This document shows positions 33,603 to 45,944 of a stretch of 64,000 nt of DNA, in pieces. The DNA is from Euphorbia lathyris. Lineage: Eukaryota > Streptophyta > Magnoliopsida > Malpighiales > Euphorbiaceae. Under the pieces are notes generated by a model. That model was not told the origin of the DNA, searched no databases, and worked only from the letters and a program-made list of their open reading frames with translations. The translations under genes and the position numbers were made by a program. Numbering within the stretch: the first letter of the stretch is position 1; the number at the start of each line of letters is the position of its first letter. The DNA lies in the NCBI RefSeq assembly GCF_963576675.1, contig NC_088913.1, positions 78,491,001 through 78,555,000 of the forward strand. The letters are read 5' to 3'.

Positions 33603-35082
33603 GATACGCTTGTGTAAGGTTAAGGAGTTGTAAAAATAATGCGGGCGTGCCAGAGAAGCTAGTTCTCGAAGGGTAAAACAGTAATTGGATAAAATAAAGG
33701 CGCCTACGACTTGAATTCTAAACGAAAAACATTGACGACCGTTACAAGGACTGAAAATAAAAACAACGGTCAAGGGTCCTGACGTTTCTTGACAGGTCGA
33801 TCCGAAAACAATTCTTTAAAATATTGTACCGAAAACAAAAGCAATAAAAGCAACACAAAGATATAAATTTTTAAATTTTTCTTTTATATTTCTACTGATT
33901 TCATAATTTTTTAATGTTTTTGCATTACAACTTCGAAATAATACTTTAAAACTAGAAATATAAATTGAAAAGTTCAGCAAACAAAACCATAATTTACCAT
34001 TTAATTCAATAAATAGCAGCAATTTTCAGTACAAAAATATTAATTATGTGGGACTTTGGGACTCAATTTCGAAAGCTGTAGAGATCGGATTTGAGCGAAA
34101 TGAAAGCTAAAATTTAAAGTTGATGTGTAAGGGAAGTATTTGGAAGTGAAATCCCGGGAAAATGTTAAGTAACAAGCTCGGAATAATTTTTGAAAATTGA
34201 TATGGCATAATAGTTATTTGATGGTTGGAAAACAAAAGTTTGATTCTGTGTTATGAATGCTACTTTAAGGACGATTTTGAGAACTATAGAAGGTCATTTT
34301 TCACGAAATAAGGGCTAATTGTTTGGAGGCATATTTCTGGCATTCTTAATGCGCATGAGGAATGGTGATTACACTAGATCCAGTACATTATGAACCCATT
34401 TCTTTAATTACCTAATTAGTTAAAATTTGTGTATTTAACACTTGAAAGACACCGAAAATTAATAATTATTAAAACTTTAAAGTTATCTAAATGGGATTCA
34501 TATATTCATTCACTACATTTTATACATTCACAATCAGTCCCTTTTACCCTCATGTGCATGTAGTTGCATTTTGTATCGTCTTATAGCATAATATTGTTGA
34601 CTCATGGCTTAAATCTTGTGTGTGAGACAGAGGTAATATGTAGTGGTACAACAAAAATTGAGTTAATATCTAGTGACTCAAGTTTATTTGTATGTCTTTA
34701 GACCGACTACACCTGGCTATATCCTTGGAGTTGGTCACCCTAGATTATATCTTTTTTGTCTTTAAACAAATTAAATTTATAATCTAAAGCTCACAAAATT
34801 TATTCGAAATAAATGAAGCTTAGTGAACATTGTGTAACACATAGCAACTCTTGGCTAAAAAAATAATGACTAGGGAATCATTGGTTTTGTATTGTGGTGA
34901 AACTTAGAAAATTTACAAAGAGAAAGAAAATCTGCTTCATTAATTTTAAGATATAAAAGAAGATATCATTCTTTTTGTTTTCTTCTTAAACATCACAAAA
35001 TTACAAAACAAATCAAATCCTCTTTTGCTGGTTTTCAGAATTCACATGCAATTTCTTAGATTATAAGGTGCCTCTCTTCTGC
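33603..35082 (+). repeat. CEP-unit spacer between units 3 and 4
   Basis: Holds the conserved block GAAGGGTAAAACAGTAATTG (about 33667), GGTACCGAAAAC-like sequence, and the upstream promoter-proximal region (TTTTTGTTTTCTTCTTAAAC). A relic of the second CEP gene is at 34674-34745. No open gene. Confidence 0.78.
34674..34745 (+). pseudogene. Relic CEP domain VFRPTTPGYILGVGH, unit 4
   Basis: The frame reads YLYVFRPTTPGYILGVGHPR. All 15 positions of a CEP domain are present, with Ile-Leu in place of Ser-Pro at positions 10-11. GVGH and the following Pro-Arg are intact. There is no start or signal peptide upstream. Confidence 0.65.
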
Positions 35083-35179
35083 TATAAATACCAATAAGGT
35101 AGCCTCCTCTTTCTTCATTATTTCTTCTTCAATATCATTTCCCTCAAAAAAATTCTACTCTTTCTTTCTTTCTTCCAAA

Positions 35180-35430
35180 ATGGCCAAAGTGAACGCACTA
35201 TTCATTCTTTTAATGTTGATGATATTTCAGTCCACAAATGGGAGAGTTTTGGACGACAAAGATGGCATCAATTCATTCTTTTAATATCAAACCTAGACGC
35301 AATTTATCCACCTGCAACATCGGTACTTCCAGCTGCTGCAATATCAATGGCTGAAGAAGAGCCTCAAGGTCATTTGTATGCCATGAGGCCTACTACACCT
35401 GGCCACAGTCCTGGTGTTGGCCACCGCTAG
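35180..35430 (+). pseudogene. CEP precursor, copy 4, inactivated by a local sequence replacement
   Basis: The first 31 codons are normal (signal peptide and RVLDDKDGIN). Then CCACCTGTAGCTGTATC of the other copies is replaced by TCATTCTTTT, giving SFF and a stop at 35283. The net loss is 7 bp. The inserted bases, with their neighbours, read TTCATTCTTTTAAT, which is the same as the sequence about 75 bp upstream in the signal-peptide region. This points to template switching or patchy conversion. Downstream the gene is intact, including a perfect AMRPTTPGHSPGVGH domain, but out of frame. A TATA box (TATAAATA, 35083) is present. Non-functional unless the reading frame is restored. Confidence 0.9.
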
Positions 35431-36062
35431 ACTATATCTCTTGAAATAAATTAAATTTATAATGTAATACATATTTTAAATAAAGTGAGAATTTTCATTA
35501 CAAGTTTACTTTAATCGTGTTTGATCATCTAGCTAGCAAATATTTGCTTGGCTTCGATTATGATATCAGTGCTGCAACAAAAATTCAGTTAACCGCAAAA
35601 TTTGGTTCATTAAATACTTAACTGTAGGAAGAAGGATTCTCTAAATATGATTTTCAATTATCACACTGCATTGATCTAATATGGAGACATGCAACACGTA
35701 CTTGCAAGTTTTAATTTTTTTTTTTTTAAATTCAATCATAAAAATTAAGTAAATTGAATTTCACCTAATTAAAATTGCTTAAAAAAAATTGAAATTTCTA
35801 GCTAAAACAATATTTATTGTTATTAGTATTATATTTTTTCCGGCTTGGTACATCTAAAATCCTGAAGTTGGCTCAAAAATCTAACTATCCCTGAACTAGC
35901 TTAAACTTACATTATTAATCACCCTAAGTCAACATGGGAGAGTAAGAGAGGATTTTCGAAAATTGAAATATATATGAATTTACTAAAGACTAGGTGATAA
36001 TAAATCAGTGTAAGTAAGTTCAAGGACGAATAGATTATTTTAAACAAGTTCAGGTAGCTAAT
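35431..36062 (+). repeat. CEP-unit downstream spacer, unit 4, truncated
   Basis: Normal downstream spacer up to AGGTAGCTAATATATCAA, where it jumps into the 3' part of another CEP gene. The expected remaining 2 kb of spacer, promoter and 5' gene is missing. Confidence 0.75.
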
Positions 36063-36152
36063 ATATCAATTGCTGAAGATGAGCCTCAAGGTCATTTGTA
36101 TGCCATGAGGCCTACTACACCTGGCCACAGTCCTGGTGTTGGCCACCGCTAG
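36063..36152 (+). pseudogene. CEP precursor, copy 5, 3' third only
   Basis: Encodes ISIAEDEPQGHLY then AMRPTTPGHSPGVGH, Arg and stop, with no promoter, ATG or signal peptide. The left junction is at AATATATCAA, a string shared by the spacer (AATATATCAC) and the gene (GCAATATCAAT). A deletion between neighbouring units through this short homology explains the structure. The CEP domain itself is undamaged. Confidence 0.9.
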
Positions 36153-36802
36153 ACTATATCTTATTTCTCTTGAAATAAATTAAATTTATAATGTAATACA
36201 TATTTTAAATAAAATGAGAATTTTCATTACAAGTTTACTTTAATTGTGTTTGATCATCTAGCTAGACAATATTAGCTTGACTTGGATTATGATAGCAGTG
36301 CTGCAACAAAGATTCCGTTAGGTGCAAAATAATTAATTAAAAAACAATAATAATTGAATTTGATCAATTAAATACTTAATAGCAGGTAGAAAGAAGAATT
36401 CTCTAAATATGAACTTGAATTCTCACACTACATTGATCTAATATAGAGAAATGCAACACTTACTAGCAAGTTTTATGTTTTTTAAAATTCAATCATAGAA
36501 ATTAAGTAAATTGAATTTCACCTAATTAAAATTGCTTAAAAAAATCAAAACTTCTTGCTAAATTCAATTAATTCATGTTTTTGACAAAATAATCATTACT
36601 TTGTTTATTTTTACCATTAGATCAATTTTATACCCCACCATCAAATTGTGAAAACAAACAAAACAAACAAAACCACAAATAAAAACAACGGTCTTGGATC
36701 GGTCGAGCTTTAAAATATGGTACCGAAAAGAAAAGTAATAAAAGCAATACAAAGATATAAATTTTTTGATTTTTATTTTATATTTTTATTGATTTCATAA
36801 AT
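36153..36802 (+). repeat. CEP-unit downstream spacer, unit 5, with deletions
   Basis: Begins as a normal 3' spacer (about 36153-36660), then jumps to the later block (AAAACAACGGTCTTGGATCGG, GGTACCGAAAAG). It stops at a Copia fragment near 36803 (TTTCCAGGCATAGTCC). No gene. Confidence 0.72.
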
Positions 36803-37929
36803 TTCCAGGCATAGTCCTAACTGAAATTGGTGAATTTTCAGGCGTGCATAGTGATGGAGTCTTCTCTTCCTCAATATCATTATCAAAAATCACAAGGGTA
36901 GGCTGTTGTCTATTCCAATCTTATGTGTTTTCCTCATCAAAAACTACATCCCTACTGATCACAATCTTTTTTGTTAGAGGATTAAATAATTTATAGGCCT
37001 TAAAAGTTTCACTTACTCCAAGAAACACACATTTTTCAGCCTTGTCATCAAGTTTCTTCCTCTTTTCATTTGGGACATGTGCATAAGCAATACATTTGAA
37101 AACTCTGAAATGATCTACAGTTGGTTTTCTCCTACTCCATGCCTCTTCCGGTATCATGTTTTGAACAGCAAAAGTGGGACTTCTATTCAGAATATGGACA
37201 CTCCAGTTTACTGCTTCTGGCCACAAATTTTTATGAATTCTCCCTTTTGCTAACAAGTTTCTCAACATGTTGAGGATGGTTCTATTTTTCCTTTCAGATA
37301 CACCATTTTGTTGTGGTGTATATGCAGTTGTCAATTCTCTTCTAATTCCATATTTTGCACAGAACTCTCTAAATTCTTTGGAGAAATATTCACCTCCTCA
37401 TCTGTAGGAAGAGTTTTGATGTTTTTTTCTGCTTCATTTTCCACATAAGCTGTAAAAGTCTTAAATATAGAGAAAGCTTCTGATTTGTCCTGCAAAAAAT
37501 AAACAAGTTTTGCCAGAGAAATTATCAGTGAAGGTAATTAAGTATCTTTTACCTCCATTAGAAGATGGGTTTATTGGACCGCAAATATCAGAATGCACCA
37601 GTTCCAAGACATCCTTTGCTCTCCATGACTTTCCTTTAGGAAATTGAGAACGTTGTTGTTTGCCAACAACACATTCTTCACATACTTTATCTGGAGGAGT
37701 GATTTGAGATAGACCAATCACCACGTTCTTTTGATTGAGAGTTTTTAATCCACTGAAACTCAAATGACCATACCGAAAGTGCCACAACCAGGATCATTCC
37801 TTATTTTCAACCAATAAACAAGATTGAATATTTTCAATTTTTAATGGAAACAATCTGTTTTGATTCATCTGGACAATTGTAATGGCACCTCTAACTGGGT
37901 CGTAAATCTCACAAGCATTATTTTTTAAT
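36803..37929 (-). pseudogene. Copia fragment A' (pre-integrase and integrase)
   Basis: Nearly identical to 41686-42835 of the Copia fragment further right. It contains the pre-integrase HLS segment, the zinc-binding Cys pair (CEECVVGKQQRSQFP), GPINPSSNGGKRYLITFTD, TPQQNGVSERKNRT and the C-terminal domain ending VISRDVVFDEENT. It has frame breaks near 37400 and 37470. It has no LTR of its own, so it looks like a duplicated segment and not a separate insertion. Confidence 0.85.
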
Positions 37930-40312
37930 AGTGATTATGATAACAAACAGGAATTAAAATAATAAAAAGAGAGTAAATGTTTGCTACTGCAAAAACTCTG
38001 ATTTAATTCAAAAAATAAAAGGCTATTATATAGGCCAAGTACATTATTCCCCCTTAATCTAAACTCAGTGAAGCTCTTTAACTCCCAGTAGATTCCGCAT
38101 CTTCTCGAACTTTATAGCAGACAACGCCTTGGTCAATATATTCGCCTTCTGCTCATTTGTGCTCACATGTTTAATGACAATCAAACCTTGTTCTACGCAT
38201 TCTCGAATGAAGTGATATCGGACATCTATGTGTTTACTCCTCCCGTGAAACACTGGATTCTTTGCTAGATCAATAGCTGACCTATTATCAATATACAACA
38301 TGACAGGACCAGCTTTCACATCTGAAATTTGACTGAGAACTCTTTGCAGCCATATTCCTTGACAAGCAGCGGCTGTTGCTGCCATGAACTCCGCCTCACA
38401 TGAGGACAGTGCGACACACCTTTGCTTCTGTGAAATCCATGTGATCAGGCTATCATCCAAATAAAAGGCCATTCCACATGTACTCTTACGATCATCTATA
38501 TTTCCAGCTAGGTCACTATCTGAGGAACCTGACAATAGATAGTTACCTCTTCCTTCTTTATATACTAAGCCAAAATTCAATGTACCTTTCACATAACGTA
38601 GAACTCGTTTTGCTGCATTCAGGTGAAGCATAGTAGGTCTTTCCATGAATCTGCTGATTACACCAACGGCATAAGCTATGTCAGGCCTTGTGTGTACTAA
38701 ATATCGCAAGCCTCCTACCATCGATTTGAATTGTGTTGAATTTACAGGTACTCCACTTTCATCCTTGCTCAGCTGTAATTTGTGATCCATCGGGTACTTT
38801 ACAGGATTACAATCACTCATCCCTGCCTTCTCCAATATTCTCTTAGCGTATGCAGCATGCTTTAACTCGATATAGCCTTTACCTTGATCAACCTCCAGCC
38901 CAAGATAGTATGACAGTTTGCCCAAATCACTCATGTCAAACTCTTTGTTCATCTGTTCTTTAAACTTGATTATGGCTGACACACTCGTTCCAGTAATCAA
39001 CAAGTCATCGACATATACCCCAATGATCAAAGACTCATCTCCATCCCTCCTGGTGTACACAGCATGTTCGAAGGGACATTTGATAAAGCCAAGTCTCTGA
39101 AGGCATTTATTCAGTTGAGCGTACCACGCTCTTAGTGCCTGGCGTAGACTGTATAACGCTTTTAATAGCCTGTACACCTTTGATTCTTGTCCTTCTTTTT
39201 TGTACCCTCTTGGCTGAGACACGTACACTTCTTCCTGCAACTCTCCATTTAGAAAAGCTGACTTGACATCAAAGTGATGCACTTCCCAATTATTTTTCGC
39301 AGCGAGCGCCAGCAGTAAACGAACCGTTTCCAACCTTGTAACGGCAGCAAAGACTTCCTCATAGTCTATACCATGCTTCTGAACATACCCCTTTGCAACA
39401 ATTCGCGCCTTATGTTTGATAATCTCACCACTTGTATCTTTCTTAATTTTAAATACCCACTTTAAATCAATGGCTTTATGTCCCTTTGGCAAGTCAGTCA
39501 GCACCCAAGTCTTGTTCTTCTCTATAGCATCGATTTCACTTTGCATTGCCACCTTCCAAACTTTATTCTTCATAGCTTGTTCATACACAACTGGTTCATC
39601 AATGCCTAGTAGCAGTAATTCTTCCGCCAGTTCAGTTTCTTCAGTGTGATCATATATATCGCTGAGGCGTCTGAATCTTCTTGGCTCATTGTTCTTGCTA
39701 GACGTCTCAGACCTGCTTTCCTCACTTTCCTCAGTATTGTGCATAACTGATTCCCTTGACTGTGATGTGACCAGATTCGAGTTTGATCCTGATCCGTTGC
39801 TTGTCCTCTATGATTGAGGCATTGACTCCATAGTTTCTCCAGTCGATAAGGCTGTGCTTTTAGAACTTTCAGAACTACCGCCATCTCGTTGTGTCTCGTC
39901 TGCATGCCCCACTATTGTGAAATTTCCTGAAGCAGCCTTTTCAGCCTCTGCATCGTTCTAAGGTCAGCCTTTTGCTTCTTCAAACACAACATCGCGACTT
40001 ACGTGCACAGTGTCTGTGCTTGGATCGTATAGTCTATAAGCCTTAGTACCTGGTTCCCTTCCAAAGTGCACAACCTGTTCACTCCTGTCGTCTAGTTTCC
40101 TTACATGAACACTAGGAATTTTCATATGAGCAATGCATCCGAAAACACGTAGATAATCAACGTAGGGTTTCTTACCGAACTAAGCCTCATAGGGAGTCAT
40201 TCCTGACAGATAGCGAGTGGGCAACCTGTTCAGCACGTACACAGCATGTCTTATTGCTTCTCCCCACATTTGTGGTGGAACTTTTCTCTCTTTTAGCATG
40301 CACTTGATAAAG
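37930..40312 (-). pseudogene. Copia fragment B: integrase end, RT and RNase H, with 3' LTR region
   Basis: A different family from its neighbours. A 559-codon open stretch (39744-38065) carries RT (KSAFLNGELQEEVYVSQPRG, IGVYVDDLLITG) and RNase H (SDSDLAGNIDDRKSTCGMA, SSCEAEFMAATAA, KNPVFHGRSKHIDVRYHFI). Upstream, 40312-39745 encodes the integrase end (NRLPTRYLSGMTPYEA, VSRDVVFEEAKG) with three stops. A purine tract (minus-strand TTAGATTAAGGGGGAA) at about 38048 precedes an LTR-like segment 37930-38045. The 5' half is lost at 40312. Confidence 0.87.
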
Positions 40313-43253
40313 TGACAATTGATTGCTTCTTAGAAGACCATGAAATTGCAGCTGTCCCATACTTAAACACATAACCAGAAGTGCTCTTCTTATCATATTG
40401 ATCTCCTGCATAATCATTGTCAGTAAATCCCAATAACTTGGACGTGTAACCCTTCTTGTAAAACAGTCCAAAGTCCCTTGTTCCTTGCAAATAACGAAGG
40501 ATCCTCTTAGCAGCGAATAGATGCAAATGTGAGGGATTCTCCATATACCTGCTGATTACACTCACAGAATACATAATATCTGGCCATGTAGCAGTTAGAT
40601 ACATCAGACTGCCTACAATTTGTTTATAACATGTGCTGTCAACTTTCTTCCCTTCAAGATCTTTGTGTAACTTCAAGCTAGAATCCATTGGAGTGTTTAC
40701 AGGATTGCAATCTTGCATCTTAAACCTGTCCAAAATTTCACCTACATATTTCTTTTGGGATAGAAAAATTCCACCATCTGATTGTACCACTTCTATGCCA
40801 AGAAAATAATGCATCATACCTAGATCAGACATTTCAAACTCATCCATCATAGATTTCTTAAATTCTTGAAACATGACATCACAGTTTCCAGTAAATATGA
40901 GATCATCAACATACAAAGACACAATGAGCATTTTTCCATTATCTCCACCCTTGACAAAGAGGGTATGTTCATAAGGGCATTTCGAAAAACCAGCTTTAAG
41001 AAAATAAGATTCAATACGACTATACCAAGCTCGTGGGGCTTGCTTTAGTCCGTAGAGAGCCTTTTTCAATTTGTAAACTTTATGCTCATTTCCATATTTG
41101 ATATAACCAGGGGGTTGTTCAACATATACATGTTCATCCAAGAATCCATGCAAGAATGCAGATTTTACATCTAGTTGAAAAATAGGCCATGAATTTTGTG
41201 CAGCTATAGAAACCACCAATCTGATTGTATCGTGCCTTGCAACGGGAGAAAATACTTCCATATAATCGATCCCATATTGTTGTTTGTACCCCTTCGCCAC
41301 CAAACGTGCTTTGTACTTGTCAATCTCACCATTTCCTTTCAACTTTGTTTTGAAGACCCACTTTACGCTTATGGTGTTAACTCCCTTTGGAAGGTCACAT
41401 AGCTCCCATGTATCATTTCTCTCAATAACATCAATTTCTTCATTCATTGCTTTCCGCCATTTCTGTTCTTTAACAACACTTTCAAAAGTTGTAGGATCAC
41501 AATCTGCAAACAAAGCAAAGTGAGTAACAGGATCTGAAATTCCAGTAACCTCATAATCCTCCATCCAGACAGCCCTTCTTTTAATACGTTGGGAGGATTG
41601 CGCTGCTTCTTCATTCACCAGTTGGTGAAGTTATGTCTGAAATTGGTGAATTTTCAGGCGTAGTCCTAGCTGAAATTGGTGAATTTCCAGGCATAGTCCT
41701 AGCTGAAATTGGTGAATTATCAGGCATCATTGGTGAATTTTCAGGCATGCATGGTGCTGGAGTCTTCTCTTGCTCAATATCATTATCAAAAATCACAAGG
41801 GTAGGCTGCTACCTATTCCAATCCCATGTGTTTTCCTCATCAAAAACTACATCCCTACTGATCACAATCTTTTTTGTTAGAGGATTAAATAATTTATAGG
41901 CCTTAGAAGTTTCACTTACTCCAAGAAACACACATTTTTCAGCCTTGTCATCAAGTTTCTTCCTCTTTTCATCTGGGACATGTGCATAAGCAATACATCC
42001 GAAAACTCTGAAATGATCTACAGTTGGTTTTCTCCTACTCCATACCTCTTCCGGTGTCATGTTTTGAACAGCAAAAGTGGGACTTCTATTCAGAATATGG
42101 ACACTCCAGTTTACTGTTTCTGGCCAGAAATTTTTTGGAATTCTCCCTTTTGCTAACAAGCTTCTCAACATGTTAGGATGGTTCTATTTTTCCTTTCGGA
42201 TACACCATTTTGTTGTGGTGTATATGTAGCTGTCAATTCTCTTCTAATTCCATATTCTGCACAGAACTCTCCAAATTCTTTGGAGCAATATTCACCTCCT
42301 CGATCTGTGCGAAGAGTTTTGATGTTTTTTCCTGCTTCATTTTCCACATAGGCTTTAAAAGTCTTAAATGTAGAGAAGGCTTCTGATTTGTACTGCAAAA
42401 AATAAACTCAAGTTTTTCTAGAGAAATCACCAGTGAAGGTAATTAAGTATCTTTTACCTCCATTAGAAGATGGGTTTATTGGACCGCAAATATCAGAATG
42501 CACCAGCTCCAAGACATGCTTTGCTCTCCACGACTTTCCTTTAGGAAATTGAGAACGTTGTTGTTTGCCAACAACACATTCTTCACAGACTTTATCAGGA
42601 GGAGTGATTTGAGGTAGACCAATCACCATGTTCTTTTGATTGAGAGTTTTTAATCCATTGAAACTCAAATGACCATACCGAAAGTGCCACAACCAGGATG
42701 GTTCCTTATTTTCAACCAATAAACAAGATTGAATATTTTCAATTTTTAATGGAAACAATCTGTTTTGACCCATCTGGACAATTGCAATGGCACCTCTAAC
42801 TGGATCGTAAATCTCACAAACACTATTTTTAATAGTGATTATATATCCCTTTTCTTGCAATTGACCAGCACTCAATAAATTGGTTTTTAGAGTAGGAACA
42901 TACAACACATTAGAGATTATCTCAACAAAACCATTCTTGGTTTTTATTTTAATATCTCCTTTTCCCATCACTTCCACAGTAGAATTATCACCAAAACTCA
43001 TAGTGGAATGAAAATTTTCATTTAAATAAGAAAATGAAGACTTACTTCCACTCATATGATTGCTGCAACCTGTATCCACATACCAGATTTCTGACTCGGC
43101 TTTATTTTCCCCTTGAACAACCATCAACAATGTCTCTACTTTTGTCTTTTCAGCAAAATTTGAAGTCTCTCCCTTCTCTCTGACATTAGGCAATCTTGTG
43201 TAACAGTCAGATGCATAGTGACCATAGTTATGGCATCTGAAGCACTCCACCTT
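40313..43253 (-). pseudogene. Copia fragment A: gag end to RNase H, several breaks
   Basis: From 43250: knuckle CFRCHNYGHYASDC, protease-like WYVDTGCSNHMSG (Ser replaced by Cys after Thr-Gly, as in some Copia families), pre-integrase and integrase (RTDRGGEYCSKEF, TPQQNGVSERKNRT), then RT in one 441-codon stretch (41618-40293: KSAFLHGFLDEHVYVEQPPG, VSLYVDDLIFTGN) and the start of RNase H (TDNDYAGDQYDKKSTSGYV). A repeated short Copia linker (GEFSG, plus-strand TGAAATTGGTGAATT) lies at 41633-41740. The 5' end stops where a LINE tail begins, and the 3' end stops against fragment B. Confidence 0.87.
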
Positions 43254-43800
43254 GGATTTTTCAGTATCACGTCCTCTGAAGTTAAATACTGATGGTTCCT
43301 GTTTGTCGGATGGTAGGATTGCGGATGGTGGGGTCTTAAGAGACGCTGGAGGGGCTTGGGTGTCTGGCTTTGCTCATAACCTTGGAGTGGGATCTTCCTT
43401 CTCTGCTGAGCTCTGGGGAATCTTTTCTGGCTTAGGCTCGCTAAAAATCTGGGATTGAAAAATCTTCTGGTGGAATCGGATAACCTTGAAGCAGTTAAAA
43501 TTATCTCTAAAAATAAGACCTTATGTTTGGGCAACCAAAATTTAGTAAAAGGAATCAAAAGGTTATGTTCTTCCTTTGATTCCATCAACTTTGAGCATGT
43601 CTTTAGGGAGCAGAACAGGGTTGCTGATCGACTTGCTACTAAGGGGCAGGTGAGGATGGTGGGAGTCACTACCTTCTCGTCACCTCCGGATTTCCTTTTT
43701 TCCTTGCTTTCTAAGGATCGGGTTGGGGTTAGCTTTCCCAGGCTAATCCCCGGTTAGTGTTTTGGTTTTTTGTTTTTTCTTTCCTTTGCCTACCAAAAAA
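43254..43800 (+). mobile_element. 5'-truncated L1-type LINE tail (RNase H end)
   Basis: RNase H domain: LKLNTDGSCLSDGRIADGGV, then after a shift at about 43440 ESDNLEAVKIIS, FREQNRVADRLA and FPRLIPG at 43745, followed by a T-rich 3' end and CTACCAAAAAAAA. It matches the end of the LINE at 59353-64000 (NTDGSCLSNGRIAAGGV, YREQNRVADRLA, LPRLIPG), so both belong to one family. The insertion cut into Copia fragment A. Confidence 0.88.
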
Positions 43801-44518
43801 AACCGCAATTGTAAACACTCTGTACAAAAAAAATGTTTTATAATTAATATGTGAAATTAATTCTATTAATTAGTATCATTATGATCAACATTTGAGAATT
43901 TGAAGAGATTCAAATAATAATATTTTTTAATTAATATTTTCCAACAACTTGTCGTATGATCATGTTTCATTTTCATCTCTTAAAAACACTTGAAATACTA
44001 TCAATTTTGTACAAACCATAATATAATAGTTAAAAACTATATAAGCCAATGTTGCAAAAGCAATTATCTCAATATCTCATAATTAATGTACATTTTTAGG
44101 ATTTTGAGCATCAAATTTTATTTTTATTTACTTCATTTTGAATTCGTATCTAGCATAATCCAAATTCTTCAAGAATAAACATCTCATCAAGTGTATTAGA
44201 GGCTTACAATCTCTTTGTTTAGAGATTTGGGAAAAAATAACTTCTTGATAATAATAATAATAATATAACATAATTTATAATTGAAATAAATTTAATGTTA
44301 AGTATAATATTTCAATACCTTGGAAGTAATATGGGAAGTCCTAAGAAGCAACAATATAAAACTCATGATAAAAAAAAATGAAACTCGTGTGGATGAGAGA
44401 TGAACACCCCAGCATCCTACAGCTCATTGTGGTGACTCCATTGAGGAACTATATATAATTTTTTTGGGTAAACTAGTTGATTAAAGTAACAAATGAACAA
44501 GGCTTGCGAATTTTTTTT
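43799..44518 (+). repeat. Direct repeat block, copy b
   Basis: Nearly identical to 47363-48078, and its last quarter matches 1-238. It starts AACCGCAATTGTAAACACTC and ends GGCTTGCGAA. It is non-coding, AT-rich sequence that in the other copies leads straight into a CEP-unit upstream region; here that region is replaced by LINE-containing DNA. Confidence 0.85.
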
Positions 44519-44871
44519 ACCGAACATACACTATTTAGAAAAAAAAATCTTGCAAAATTCCATTAATTCTTGTTTTTGTTTGAAAAACACGTTTAATATC
44601 GAAAAAATCAATTAGTAATTAATAAATCGTAGAAAAGCACTTTTAATATCTTATAAATCAATTACTAACTAGTCGAAAACTGGTGCGATGCACGAGATAT
44701 GAAACTTTTATATAATTTAGATAAAAAAAATAAATTGACATATTTATTTTTAAGTAATTTTATATAATGTTATGCAAAAAAAAATTATATTATGTATATT
44801 TGAAATTAATATATATTTTTATTGTTAATTCAAATTAAATTAAATTAAATTAAATTTGAAGGCGTTAATTT

Positions 44872-45410
44872 TTGCAGTTGACCTATTATGGGAGAAGAAC
44901 TGACACAGGCTTTGGATGAAATCAGACTCCTTGTTAGTGGTCAATAAATTAAAGTCACATTCCACCAACGTTCCTTGGCCCATCCATCAAGACTGGTTGT
45001 AATGTCTACAACGGTGCTCGCAGATATCGGTCGTGATTACCCACACTTACATAGAAGGTAATTAGGTTGCTGATGCTTTAGCCCGCTTTGGCGTCTCCTC
45101 CTCCGGCATTACGTGGTGGCAATCGGTTCCGCAATCTACCACTCACTGCTTTTTGATGATATCTGTAATGTTGGTCACTTTAGATTTCGCTGATTTATTT
45201 GTTTGTTTGTTTTTTACTTTTTATTGTTTTTTTTTGTTTTTTACTTTGTTTTCCGTTTCTCTCCCTGTGTTACATTATTTTTTTCTTTTTTTAATAATAT
45301 CGGGTTTTTAGTGCGTGCTTTTGGGGGTGCTAACCTGGTTGGGATTCAAGGATCATTGCTACTGTATCGTCCCAGCTTCTATCAAAAAAATAAAAAAAAA
45401 TAAATTAATT
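44872..45410 (+). mobile_element. 5'-truncated LINE tail, decayed RNase H
   Basis: One frame with several stops reads HRLWMKSDSLLVVNKLKSHS, VPWPIHQDWL, VADALARFGVSSSGITWW, the C-terminal half of a LINE RNase H. A 3' UTR (GGTGCTAACCTGGTTGGGAT) and an A-rich tail (CAAAAAAATAAAAAAAAATAA) follow near 45385-45405. It resembles the fragment at 45945-46925 more than that at 43254. Confidence 0.8.
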
Positions 45411-45944
45411 TTGAAAATAATTAATTAATTTTTTTATAGATTTTTAATTAAAGGTGAATGAATTATTTATTTTTATAAAATTCAATGATTTGTACTTTTT
45501 AGTAATTTTAATACATTTTCATATTTTTTTATAACTTGAATTCTGTGAAACAATAATAATAAAATAGGAGATTTATTGAGAAATACATTAGAATATAATG
45601 AAAAACTAAAAATTGAATTAAACTAAATTTAAAATTAAATATTATATCTAGGATACAATAGAATTACAATCTATGTTAACAAAAATGGAATTAAACTACA
45701 ATTAAAATTAAATATTATATCTACGATACAAAATAATTACAATCTACATTAAAATGGAAGCAACATCAATTTATTATGTTATAAACTATTACAATCAATA
45801 CTTTTCTAATGTTGCACATGAAAAAAATTTATCAATTCAAAATGTTACATATAAAAAAATAAAATTCATAAGAATTAGTCGCAAATTCATCTTGATGATA
45901 ATCATTTTGCTTGATGGAATTTCATGATCACCAAGTATTCGACT

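Noticed and set aside
43136..43669. 177-codon minus-strand open frame
   Set aside because: It spans the Copia/LINE junction; the real coding signals are Copia on the minus strand to 43250 and LINE RNase H on the plus strand after it.
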